From assembly GCA_963718635.1 (NCBI GenBank), contig OY970367.1:5146001-5210000 (forward strand): DNA of 64,000 nt. The letters are read 5' to 3'. The notes beneath the pieces were generated by a model. That model worked only from the letters and a program-made list of their open reading frames with translations, made no database searches and had not been told where the DNA came from. Shown here piece by piece: positions 9,699-19,000 of the stretch. This stretch comes from JAIOQJ01 sp963718635 (GTDB lineage Bacteria > Planctomycetota > Planctomycetia > Gemmatales > Gemmataceae). Numbering within the stretch: position 1 is the first letter of the stretch; each line of letters begins with the position of its first letter. The translations under genes and the position numbers were made by a program.

Positions 9699-10175
9699 AT
9701 GCAAGCAATTAATGCGGCTGAGAGTTGCCTTCTTCGTGAGAACACGACGCTGGACCATTATTGCATCGTTGGAAGACGACTAAAATACTCTGCGAATGAC
9801 AACTGGATGTTCGATGCGATTTTCGAGCGTGACAGTCACATATATGGCCAACGATTTATTTTATGCTTTTCTTTTTTCCGGACTAGATTTGCAATTGTTG
9901 ACCACGCCGTGTTTGAACTGCCGGCGGATCATAGTTTAGCGTTTTTCGACCGTCTTGGCCTTCAAGCTGAGTTCGACGAAATTAGTAAAATTCGCAGAAA
10001 CTTCTCGCTACTCAAAAAACCGGAAAGTAAGTACTTGCTCGTTAAAAATGGTCGGTTTAGAAGAAAATGGTCTTTTTATTGGGCTGGTTCAAGAAGCGAC
10101 TCAACGCACGTTGCTCGCTTTATTGAGAAAATAGTGAGCAAAGTAGACAAGGGCAGAGAGGAGGGAATACTGTAG
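9699..10175 (+). CDS. putative immunity protein for RHS tip 2
   Basis: A 158-residue protein starting 8 bp after tip 2 and ending just before the third RHS core. It is AT-rich and rich in Phe, Arg and Lys, with no signal peptide. Function is inferred purely from position. It shows no evident similarity to the first immunity candidate, as expected if the two tips have different toxic activities. Confidence 0.65.
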   Translation: MQAINAAESCLLRENTTLDHYCIVGRRLKYSANDNWMFDAIFERDSHIYGQRFILCFSFFRTRFAIVDHAVFELPADHSLAFFDRLGLQAEFDEISKIRRNFSLLKKPESKYLLVKNGRFRRKWSFYWAGSRSDSTHVARFIEKIVSKVDKGREEGIL

Positions 10176-10193
10176 ATTTTCCCCAGGAAAGCG

Positions 10194-11552
10194 ATGCTAT
10201 CCTTTTCTCTGCCTCAGACCTCCGCAGGAACGACAACGACGACGTACGATGCCGACAACGAAGTGAAGACGGTGACCGATGCGGACAGCAACCGCACCAC
10301 CTACGGCTACGACGCGGAAGGCGAGCGGACGACGGTGCAGACCGCCACGGGCACCACGACCACGGCCTACGATGCCGACGGCGAAGTGCAGACGGTGACC
10401 GACCCGGACGGCAACCTCACCACCTTCAGCTACAACGCCGAGGGCGAGAAGATCGGGGAGCAGGACCCGGCCGGAGGCACGGCCACCTTTGCCTACGATG
10501 CGGACGGGGAGATGACGTCGCAGATCGATGCCCTGGGGCGCACGACGACCTACAGCTACAACGCCGAGGGCCAGGAAACGGGCGAGACGTGGAAGAGTGC
10601 GTCGGGCAGCGTGACGGATGTGAAGACGTTCACGTACGACAGCGATGGCAATCAGTTGTCGGCGGCGAATTTCAACGGGGCCTACACCTACACCTACGAT
10701 GACGAGAATCGGGTGCTGACGGTGCAGGAGCCGTTCGGGTTGAGCTTGACGTTCACTTACGATGCCGACGGCAACCGCACGGGCGTGCAGGATTCGCTGG
10801 GCGGGGTGCAGACTTCGACGTACGATGCCGAGAACGATTTGCTGACGCGGGAGCAGACGGGCAACGGGGGGACGTTGCGGGTCGATTACACCTACACGGC
10901 CGACAACCAGGTGGCCACGATCAAGCGCTATAGCGACCTGGCTGGGTCGAGCTTGATCGGCGAGACCGATTACGCGTACAACGCGGAAGGCGAAGTGCTT
11001 AGCGAGGTGTCGAAGGACTCGACGAGCACGGTGATTAGCTCGGCCAGTTACAGCTACGATGCCGACGAGTTGGTGACCAGCGCCACCGTGAACGGCACGA
11101 CGCAGACCTTCAGCTACGATAGCACGCAGCAGTTGACCGGCGACGGCACGACGACGCAAAGTTACGACGCCAACGGCGACCGCGACAGCAGCGGCTACGT
11201 GGTGGGCACGGGCAACCAGATCACCAGCGATGGCACGTGGACTTACAGTTACGATGCCGCCGGCGACTTGACCGGCAAGTCGAAAACGGGTGAGTATTGG
11301 ACCTATGCCTACGACAACGCCAGCCACCTGACGCGGGTTGAGCAGTATCTGAGCGGCACTGAACCTACGCATCGACTACACCTACGATGTCTACGGCGAC
11401 CGGTTGAGCCGAACGGAGTACGACGGCAGCTTGTCCGTGGTTGCGGTGTCGAACTATGCGTTCGATGGCTGGAAGACGATTTGTTCCGCGCTGGCTACAA
11501 TAGCTTGTTACTATGCACCTTTGTACGAATACGACGAATGAGGGACGTTTGA
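10194..11552 (+). pseudogene. third RHS core, tip lost and frameshifted
   Basis: RHS homology starts near 10213 (equivalent to about 2107 in copy 1) and is nearly identical to copies 1 and 2 until about 11350. There two bases are missing relative to copy 2 (near 7420), which shifts the frame. Core-like DNA continues to about 11477 (the FDGWKT codons) and then stops without reaching the DPSG junction. No toxin tip or immunity gene remains. This is the 3' end of the cassette array and looks truncated. Confidence 0.85.
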
Positions 11553-11564
11553 TTTCAATTCGTT

Positions 11565-11573
11565 GAGTCTAGC
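11565..11573. repeat. left 9-bp target-site duplication
   Basis: GAGTCTAGC lies directly outside the left inverted repeat of the 2.84-kb element. The same nine bases, in the same orientation, lie directly outside the right inverted repeat at 14412-14420. Only a transposition-type insertion readily explains this arrangement. Confidence 0.85.
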
Positions 11574-11598
11574 GGCTTTGCAATAGAAAGCCATTTTG
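11574..11598 (+). repeat. left terminal inverted repeat
   Basis: These 25 bases are the exact reverse complement of 14387-14411. The match stops at base 26, next to the target duplication on the outer side. Confidence 0.85.
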
Positions 11599-11611
11599 AC
11601 AGGTAGTTCTC

Positions 11612-11677
11612 TTGCAGGACAGTCCTTTTCGTTTCAAGTAACGCAATTTCCATGCAGCCCCGCGAGTTTCCTTGCAA
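11612..11677 (+). repeat. 20-bp-period TTGCA array, left end
   Basis: Degenerate TTGCAR-like hexamers begin at 11612, 11632 (degraded), 11652 and 11672, exactly 20 bp apart. They are preceded by TTTC-like bases (consensus roughly GTTTCNTTGCAA). The same array in the same orientation is found at the other end of the element. Two helical turns of spacing suggests repeated protein binding on one DNA face. Confidence 0.6.
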
Positions 11678-11838
11678 AACTGGCTGGGGCGATTTTTCCG
11701 CGAGCGTTCTGTTCACATCTGTATCGTAGCGTGATGCGCGAAAAAGCGCAAGATTGCCTGCCCCTTGCTTCCGATCTGCTGCGCGAATAGCCTACTCCGC
11801 ACCAAGAACGAATGAATTCTGACTACGGAAGAACGACT

Positions 11839-12335
11839 ATGCGGCTCCATACAGCGGTTCTATCGGCAATCTGGGCGTTCGTCATGATTCTGCAAGCAGC
11901 GCCAGCCGATGAACCCATCAAGGCTACCGTAGGCGAGCACAAGATCGTCATGCCTGCTGGCTTCCGCGAATTGAATTATTTCCCCGACGAACCAATCAGC
12001 ATCCTTAAAAAGAAGCCATTTGCGCCCTCATGGTTGCGGGCAACTCCACCATCCTGATGGAAGGGGACAAGCCAGAAACCGCGATTCTCGTCGGCACAGT
12101 GCTAACTCCCGGCCCAAAAACGTCCTTCGACAACGGCTATGCAGGTATTACGTCAACCTATAACGACAAAAGGGCGCAAAAACTGCTCGGTTTCTATCAC
12201 GCCGAGGACCATGTGGGGATGCCAAAAACGCAGGACAACCCTGATATTCAAGGTGCTTATTGGTCTGTCGGCCTTGATTTCTTCGCTGGCAAGACAAGCA
12301 GGGCAAACTGCATCTTTTACGAGAACGCTGGGTGA
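11839..12335 (+). pseudogene. frameshifted secreted protein fragment
   Basis: The first frame (from ATG 11839) begins with a clear signal peptide (MRLHTAVLSAIWAFVMILQA) and reads to about 12025, continuing TVGEHKIVMPAGFRELNYF. It then enters an unrelated tail ending at 12057. The overlapping frame from 12030 continues with coherent sequence (MVAGNSTILMEG, NGYAGITSTYND, FYHAEDHVGM) to 12335 and stops abruptly. I read one secreted protein with a frameshift near 12025 and a lost C-terminus. The repeated aromatic/His motifs suggest an extracellular beta-propeller-like or glycan-related protein, but I do not recognise the family with certainty. Confidence 0.6.
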
Positions 12336-12348
12336 AATCAGGAGATAT

Positions 12349-13110
12349 ATGGTTCACCCGGATGGTGGGCCTCATTTGATCGGCATATGTGATATGAACG
12401 AATCATTACGCCAGTACGTCGAGTTTTCGGCAAACTATCTGCCCGACCTGTTCAACTACGTCGTCCCTATCCTTAACGCCAATAAGGAACTCGGCTCAGG
12501 TGTGCTGGTCAATTTTCAAGGCCGTCATATTGTCGCTACCGCGAGGCACTGCATCGAAAATAAACCGCGAGTTTTTCTTCCTGTATCCCGAATTCGACCA
12601 GACGACCCTACGAGTACCCAGCAAATTAGAATCGTTCGGACTGAGTTTCATGAAACGCTCGACATCGGCTTCTTGGAAATCGAAGATCCCGGTGGCAGTG
12701 AAGTGGGGTCGCACCAGTTGTGCAAAGATCGCATCTCCGACAAAATGGTTCACGTCATCGGTTTTCCAAGCGTCAAGGCTTTTGTGGATTGGCCGAATAA
12801 TAACGTCAGCGTTTTGGGCGGTTCATTCGGAACGACATTGCTCGAAGAGGCCGATGAGTTTTTGAAGTTCGATTACCCGAAAGTCGGAGGCAAATTCGAT
12901 CCGACTCAAAACGGGTGGACACCATCCGCGTTTCCAGAAACGCCTGAAGGGTTTAGTGGCGGCGGTTGCTTCAGCGTGACTGTTGGAACTACAAGTGGTG
13001 TTCAGATTATCGAATACAAGTTACACGGAATTCAGTGTTCATGGTCGGAATATGGGCGCTGGGTGAAGGTCATACCGATCAAGCATCTGTGCGATCTGCT
13101 TGCTCGATAG
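12349..13110 (+). CDS. trypsin-like serine peptidase domain protein
   Basis: About 253 residues. The chymotrypsin-fold triad is visible in order: His in VATARHC, Asp in TLDIGFLEIE and Ser in the GFSGGG motif. There is no signal peptide, so it would act inside the cell unless co-exported. I chose ATG 12349 because AGGAG (12340-12344) precedes it closely; the frame is open further upstream and ATG 12394 is an alternative. It lies inside the 2.84-kb element, 111 bp ahead of a DUF4238 gene. A second protein with the same motif layout is at 58636-59475. Substrate is unknown; intracellular trypsin-like domains are often found near conflict genes. Confidence 0.75.
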   Translation: MVHPDGGPHLIGICDMNESLRQYVEFSANYLPDLFNYVVPILNANKELGSGVLVNFQGRHIVATARHCIENKPRVFLPVSRIRPDDPTSTQQIRIVRTEFHETLDIGFLEIEDPGGSEVGSHQLCKDRISDKMVHVIGFPSVKAFVDWPNNNVSVLGGSFGTTLLEEADEFLKFDYPKVGGKFDPTQNGWTPSAFPETPEGFSGGGCFSVTVGTTSGVQIIEYKLHGIQCSWSEYGRWVKVIPIKHLCDLLAR

Positions 13111-13221
13111 GCTACATTTTTCGCGGAACCGCCCGAACCTGTTCGGATCGTCAAAGCTCTTTTTTGTGCCATAGCCCGCGCGGATGGGAATTCTTGGCAA
13201 ACGAACAACTGGATACCTGAC

Positions 13222-14286
13222 ATGGCAAATGATCATTATATTACGAAGGCATATTTGGACAAATTCGTCCATCCCGGATCGAAAGATAAAGTTCTCTTCC
13301 CGTATGCAAGGGGCGACCGAATCCCCAAGGCGGCTGGAAAGGGGACGAAAAAACTCGGGAGTGCCGAAAGCTTCTACGCTCAAAAAGAGAACGGCGAATG
13401 GCATAATAAGCTCGACGATGCCAGAAAGTTCGTCGAGAGCATCGTATTTGCAAGCGGCAAGCGTACCTCTGGACCACTCGCGAAATGCGTCTACGACGAC
13501 GATTTTTCGCCGACAGCGGAACATCGGCCCATATTGGCAGGCGCAGCAGCGTTTTTGCATACTGGCTCCCCAGTGCAAATCCATAACACCGCTATGTTCG
13601 GCCTTTTCGCCTGCCAAGCACATGCGCTGAATCAATTGAACACAGTGGACGCGAAAGACTTGTACACGGAAGCATATGGGGATGACTGGGAAAAAAAGAT
13701 TCAAGAAGATCGGGTGGCTTTGTTGAAAGGCGAATTGGTGGTCGATGTTGGCGAGGAGAACTGGAAGCAACTTGGGTTTGAAGCAATGCAGCTTCAAGAG
13801 ATGTGGATCAATGTCCTTTCAAAGATGGGCCTCACGATTTGCGGCTCGCATTACCAGTCATTTTTCATCACAAGCGATAATCCAGTGGTTGTCCATTGCG
13901 GTTCTCAACCCAACAATCCCGGCATCGGCGTGAAAGATGCGGAAATCTGGTTCCCCATTTCATACAAGAAGGGGTTATTGTGGACGTGGAAGCATCGCGG
14001 CGTCCAGAGGGATACTTTCGGCCATTCGCTCACCCGCACAATGAACAAACGAATGATTAAATGGTGCTACAAGGAAGTCTATTCGCCTCTCGCGGAGGAC
14101 TGGATAGGGAGGGCCATGAAGGAAGTGCAATTTGATCCGTGTTACGGGCATTATGGGTCGTTGCAGGAAATGATCGACAATTACGCCCTTACTGCAATTC
14201 TACCGAATGGGACGCAGGCGGGCGAGATCATGGACATCACCGCTGGGTTAAAGTCTGGTGAAAAACATGATGTAGTCGGAATTTGA
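13222..14286 (+). CDS. DUF4238-family protein
   Basis: A 354-residue protein matching the DUF4238 pattern: N-terminal NDHYITKAYLDKF (the family's HYIPqFYLrnF-like start) and a central FFITSDNPVVVH block. These families occur sporadically in bacteria, often on mobile islands, and their biochemical role is not established. It is the last gene inside the 2.84-kb element, downstream of the trypsin-like gene on the same strand, so the two may be co-transcribed cargo. The reading frame is intact. Confidence 0.8.
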   Translation: MANDHYITKAYLDKFVHPGSKDKVLFPYARGDRIPKAAGKGTKKLGSAESFYAQKENGEWHNKLDDARKFVESIVFASGKRTSGPLAKCVYDDDFSPTAEHRPILAGAAAFLHTGSPVQIHNTAMFGLFACQAHALNQLNTVDAKDLYTEAYGDDWEKKIQEDRVALLKGELVVDVGEENWKQLGFEAMQLQEMWINVLSKMGLTICGSHYQSFFITSDNPVVVHCGSQPNNPGIGVKDAEIWFPISYKKGLLWTWKHRGVQRDTFGHSLTRTMNKRMIKWCYKEVYSPLAEDWIGRAMKEVQFDPCYGHYGSLQEMIDNYALTAILPNGTQAGEIMDITAGLKSGEKHDVVGI

Positions 14287-14323
14287 ACGTCCCAGTTGGA
14301 CTTTACAGGATTCTTCGGTTTTA

Positions 14324-14407
14324 TTGCAATTTCCCATGTTTCATTGCAAGTTCAGGAGTTTCCTTGCAGGATAGACGGTTTTCTTGCAAAATGGCTTTCT
14401 ATTGCAA
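14324..14407 (+). repeat. 20-bp-period TTGCA array, right end
   Basis: TTGCAA/G occurs at 14324, 14344, 14364 and 14384, exactly 20 bp apart, with a fifth at 14402. Units read GTTTYNTTGCAR followed by 8 variable bases. The last units overlap the right terminal inverted repeat. Orientation matches the left array, so these are direct rather than mirrored repeats. Confidence 0.7.
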
Positions 14408-14411
14408 AGCC
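14387..14411 (-). repeat. right terminal inverted repeat
   Basis: Exact reverse complement of 11574-11598 and bounded outside by the second copy of GAGTCTAGC. Confidence 0.85.
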
Positions 14412-14420
14412 GAGTCTAGC
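14412..14420. repeat. right 9-bp target-site duplication
   Basis: GAGTCTAGC, the same as at 11565-11573 and abutting the right inverted repeat. Removing the element plus one copy would rejoin the intergenic DNA between the RHS remnant and the gene at 14519. Confidence 0.85.
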
Positions 14421-14518
14421 AAATGCTAACGGGGCGTCATCTCTCTTTTCCCGGTGCCACTTTGCTGAAGCTGATATAGCTTGACCGTACCGCGTTCTTT
14501 TCTCCCCGGTTCAATCCT

Positions 14519-15661
14519 ATGCCCCACAAAGTTCTTGTTAGCGGATGTTTCGACGGTCTACACTCCGGACATGTGACGTTTCTTCAAAATGCCAGCTCCT
14601 ACGGCGAGCTGCTTGTCGCGGTCGGATCTGATGCCACCATTTTCGAATTGAAGGGAAGGTCGCCCATTTTCTCAGGTTCAGAAAGACTGTTCATGGTGCA
14701 AGCGCTGGCGTGCGTGAGCCACGCCTTTATTGCTGCGGGTTCGGGCGAACTAGATTTTGCAGACGAACTTTGTTCGCTGAGGCCAGATCGGTTTATCGTC
14801 AATGACGATGGCCATTCGGATGCGAAAGAACAGCTTTGCCGCCGGCTGGGAATTGAATACTTTGTATTGCGGCGAGTCGCGCTCGAAGGATTGCCCATCC
14901 GATCTTCAACGGCTTTGCGTGAAAAAAATCGATTGCCGTATCGCCTTGACTTGGCTGGCGGTTGGCTGGATCAACCATTTGTATCGTCATTGTGTGCTGG
15001 ACCGGTGCTAACCATCTCACTTGAGCCGACGCTCGAGTTCAATGATCGTAGCGGCATGGCTACAAGCACCCGCAAAACCGCCTGGGACCTTTGGGGCGGC
15101 CACCTTCCTGCAGGTTCCCCAGAAAAGACAGCCAAAACCCTTTTTGCTTGCGAAAATCCGCCAGGGACCGTTGACGTTTCGGGGTCGCAAGACGCGATCG
15201 GTCTCGTGTTCCCTGGGGTAAGTCGTGCATTTTACGATGGCGCCTACTGGCCGCGATGCATCGACACTATACTTAGCGAGTCGATTTTGACGTTTTTGGA
15301 ACGCCATGTAGCTTTGATGCCGCTCCGGCCTCGGAGCGAGTTGTACCATCCCCTGAAAGAATCGCGGGTTTCATTCGGCGGAGCCTGCTGGCTGTCGGAG
15401 TCGGCCGAAGCTTGTTGGCAAGCCATTTTGCAAGGCGACCTTATCGAATTTGGTCGCAGCTGCCGTGCAAGTTTTGAAGCCCAAATTTCTATGTTTCCCA
15501 GTATGGCCACACATGAGGTAATGGAAGCGATTGACCAGATTCGAGCTGACGCGCTCGGTTGGAAACTCTCCGGTGCAGGCGGAGGAGGTTATCTGGTCGT
15601 AGTCTCTCGATACCCTCCCGAAGGCAGCATCCCCATATTAATTCGCCGTGCGAACTTCTAG
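14519..15661 (+). CDS. bifunctional cytidylyltransferase-like / GHMP-kinase-like protein
   Basis: Two domains in 380 residues. Residues 1-140 are a nucleotidyltransferase of the cytidylyltransferase class: VSGCFDGLHSGH carries the HxGH nucleotide-binding motif and LPIRSST the ISSTxxR-type motif. Residues 140-380 resemble GHMP sugar kinases: RLDLAGGWLDQP at the start and LSGAGGGGYLVVV near the end. Such pairs phosphorylate a sugar and activate it as a nucleotide sugar, as in heptose activation; the actual sugar here is unknown. The glycosyltransferases that follow on the same strand support a role in surface-glycan synthesis. The middle of the kinase is not well conserved, so kinase activity is inference. 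Confidence 0.75.
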   Translation: MPHKVLVSGCFDGLHSGHVTFLQNASSYGELLVAVGSDATIFELKGRSPIFSGSERLFMVQALACVSHAFIAAGSGELDFADELCSLRPDRFIVNDDGHSDAKEQLCRRLGIEYFVLRRVALEGLPIRSSTALREKNRLPYRLDLAGGWLDQPFVSSLCAGPVLTISLEPTLEFNDRSGMATSTRKTAWDLWGGHLPAGSPEKTAKTLFACENPPGTVDVSGSQDAIGLVFPGVSRAFYDGAYWPRCIDTILSESILTFLERHVALMPLRPRSELYHPLKESRVSFGGACWLSESAEACWQAILQGDLIEFGRSCRASFEAQISMFPSMATHEVMEAIDQIRADALGWKLSGAGGGGYLVVVSRYPPEGSIPILIRRANF

Positions 15662-16047
15662 ATATTCCAGCAGTCGCAACGCTGTGGCTTTTGAATCTCA
15701 ATTGAACGAATATGAGGTGGTTTAGCTTGAGATTTTTGAAGATACTATAAGCCAAGTTCGGGTAACAGAGCCCCCTACGTTTAACCGAGTTTGAAGCGAC
15801 ATGGCCAACTTGGAAATCGCTTCTTTGAAGGGCGTCGATAACAGCCGTAGGTCCGGATAATCGATCGGGCATGCGTTCAATGTCAAAGGAACGCACCGCT
15901 TAAACCGTGGTTTCGAAGCCCCGATAAAAATAATGGGCGGTCTCTAGCGAGGCGACAGCAATAATGAACGTCGGGTTTGTTGCTGCATGGTTCAGGCCCC
16001 CAGTATACCGGTTCTTCAGGCATTCAATCATACCCTGGTGCATTACC

Positions 16048-19000
16048 ATGTCACGTCGTTATTTGATCGGCCCAGTCAGTGCTCGCTTTGCAGCGGAACA
16101 TCTACGTCCTTGCAAAGACAACTCAACTCGATCTTTTGGTGGCGCTGGAACCGATATCCCGATCAGACCCGGCGTTTCTTGGCTGCAAGTTTTGTCTAAA
16201 TTGCCCGTCAGCTGGGTTCCAGATGTTCTTATTCTAAATCTTGCTTATACTTCACTTCCGACTGGATTTGAAAATGCTGCGATTCCAATAATTGGTTATG
16301 CGCCTGATTGGCCGCTCCATTGGCATTATTACCGCCGAATTGCCTCCTCTCTCGATCAGCTTTGGACTGACGATGATGCGGCAAATCTCTTGATGAAAGC
16401 TGGTATAACCAACGTACGTGGGGTTATCCCGTTCGGCTTACCGGCAGGTGTGCCTTTTTTAGATAGAGGAACTGGACGCGACATAGATCTTTTATGGATT
16501 GGCAACTTCAACCCCGCGATTCATCGTGACCGCCTCCCTTGGATAACGCGAATTACGCGACTTGGCGAACGTTTTCGAGTTGTGTTAGCTGATACTCTTG
16601 ACCCGACTCGGTTTCGTCCACTTTTAGCCCGCGCTAGAATCGCATTTCTGCCGAGCTTCCACGGCGCCTGGGATTCGCTGATTCTCGAAGCCATTTCGGC
16701 CGGGTCTGTGATACTGCGCGATACTATCATCAAAGACTTAGGAGGGATGCTCAGGGCCGGAAGCGAATACGCGTTGTTCAACGAACAAGATTTTGAATCC
16801 GTTGCTGAAACACTGCTGGCCGATGAACACTATTTAAGCGGCTTGACACAAGCTGCTCAGTCGAAGCTTTCGCAGATGGTTACAGTCAGTACCTGGACAA
16901 CGGCGTGTGCCTTACTTGAAAAAGATTGGGAAGAATTAGTCGCTTCAGCAAAGCTTCGCCTGACAAAAACCGACAAACATTCCTGGGAAGTCCAACACTG
17001 GCAATACTTGAACATCCGCACTGCGGTCGACTGCCAGCAAAGTGGAATCAATGGCGCTTTAGAGAGCCTTGCACTAGGTATACGTGAAGTATGGGGCGTC
17101 AAGGGTGGTACCGTGAGGGCCGGGCGGCTGGCTGGGCTTACGAGTCATCCAGAAGCTGGTTCATCGGCAAGGCTCCATTTAGGCGGTGCGCTTGCGGAAC
17201 GTGGACGAACGGAAAAGGCGATTTCTCACATCGTTGAACTTTTGAGACAGCTAGATAATTTGGACAGTTCAATGCCGATTTATGGCTTTGGAGCGCTACG
17301 TCCGGGCTTCCACTCTTTTCGAATGGAATGGGAGCGTGCGGCTTTTGAAAACATTGCCGATCCGGCCGCAGAGGCTCATGCTAAGCGTCAGATACTTCAA
17401 GCGCATTGCGAATCACTGCTTGGCAGACTGGTTCCCGATCACACTCGGATTTTGCGTGCAGCGGAAATTGCTCCTCACCTATTGTCGGTCGTGAAAGCGG
17501 CGGCTTCTATTGTTTCAGAGTCCATTAATCCAGAGGGCGACCTGGCACTGCTCGAAAGGGCATTAGTCGCCGATCCATTTGACGAAAAAATGGCGGCTTC
17601 AGTTGCTGCAGCACTTCATTCTGTGAATGATCTCGTGAAGATCGAACGCTTTCAACGCGATCGACAACTTCTCAATAAAGCGCGCAATGGAATTGACCCC
17701 TCTCCAGTTAACGCTTCTGTGGTCTTGCCTAGGCAGCGGGTCAGCCTAACGATGATTGTCAAGAATGAAGAAAAGAATCTCAAAGCCTGCCTGGAACCAT
17801 TACGGGGATTGGCGGATGAAATTGTAGTGCTTGACACAGGTTCAACCGACAATACGAGACAGGTAGCGGCTTCCTTGGGCGCTCGAGTATTTGAAACGTC
17901 TTGGCCGGACAGTTTCTCCGTTGCCCGCAATGCATCGATAAAGCAGGCTAGTGGCGACTGGATTTTCTGGTTGGATGCCGATGATAGGATCGACATAGCT
18001 AATATTGCCAAACTCAAAAGGCTATTCAGTTCTCTCGATGATCGTAACCGCGCATTCGTTATGAAATGCCTTTGTGTGGCATCTGCGCCTGGCGAGACGG
18101 CCACAGTGGTAGACCACGTTCGCCTGTTCCGCAACGATGCGCGGCACATCTGGAAATATCGAGTGCACGAACAAATCCTTCCGGCTCTTCGCACGACCAA
18201 AGCGGAACTATGTTGGTCGGATGTCGTGATCCTTCACACCGGATACGTCGACCCGGTTCATCGTCGACATAAGCTCGAACGGGATTTGAAGCTTTTACAG
18301 CGCGAACGCGCAGAACAAGCCGACGAGCCGTTCACCCTTTTCAACATTGGCTCAGTCTTTCGCGAACTGAATCAGCCGGGAGAGGCTTTGGCGGCTTTGA
18401 GCCGCAGCCTCCAGCTTTCGCGTCCGAGTGATTCAATCGTTCGCAAGCTCTATGCGTTGATCGCACAGAGCCAGCGAGACCTCGGCCAGGCCGGGGAGGC
18501 GCTCCGGACATGTTCAAACGGAAGGAAAATCTATCCTGAAGATGCGGAACTTCTTTTCTTGGAGAGCGTTCTCTTACGTCAATCCGGCGATAACCAAAGT
18601 GCGGAAGAAAGATTGCACCGCCTGATCGACGGATCGGAATCCGCTCATTTCGCCAGTGTCGATGTCGGCCTTCGGGGCTTCAAAGCGCGGCATAATTTGG
18701 CAATTATCTGTATGGAACAGAATAGAATCGCCGAAGCGGAGAACCATTGGCTTGCGGCGCTGAATGATGAACCTGCTTTCATTCCTGCTCAAGCCGGTCT
18801 CGGCAGACTTTACGCTCAAACTAAAAACACGCCGAAACTCGAAAAACATGCTCAGCTTATAGAAAAGTTCGGAACGAAAGGCGCGGAACAAGCATGGCTC
18901 CTACGTGGACTCGGCAAGATGCACTTAGGCGAATTGACCGAGGCACGCCAGCTTCTGATGGACTCTGCAACGCGTTTTCCGCAGTCTCTGGGCATCAAAC

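Larger units (their letters stand above)
11574..14411. mobile_element. 2.84-kb transposase-less element with TIRs and 9-bp TSD
   Basis: A 25-bp perfect terminal inverted repeat (11574-11598 and 14387-14411, beginning GGCTTTGCAATAGAAAGCCA) is flanked by a 9-bp direct duplication, GAGTCTAGC. Inside are a broken secreted-protein gene, a trypsin-like protease gene and a DUF4238 gene, all rightward. No transposase or recombinase is present, so the element is presumably moved in trans by a transposase using the same ends. It sits between the end of the RHS array and the promoter side of the cytidylyltransferase gene. The transposase family cannot be named from the ends alone. Confidence 0.8.

Noticed and set aside
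14505..14521. GGTTCAATCC as a tRNA T-arm
   Set aside because: No cloverleaf can be built around it; it overlaps the start of the cytidylyltransferase-like gene. No other tRNA was seen.
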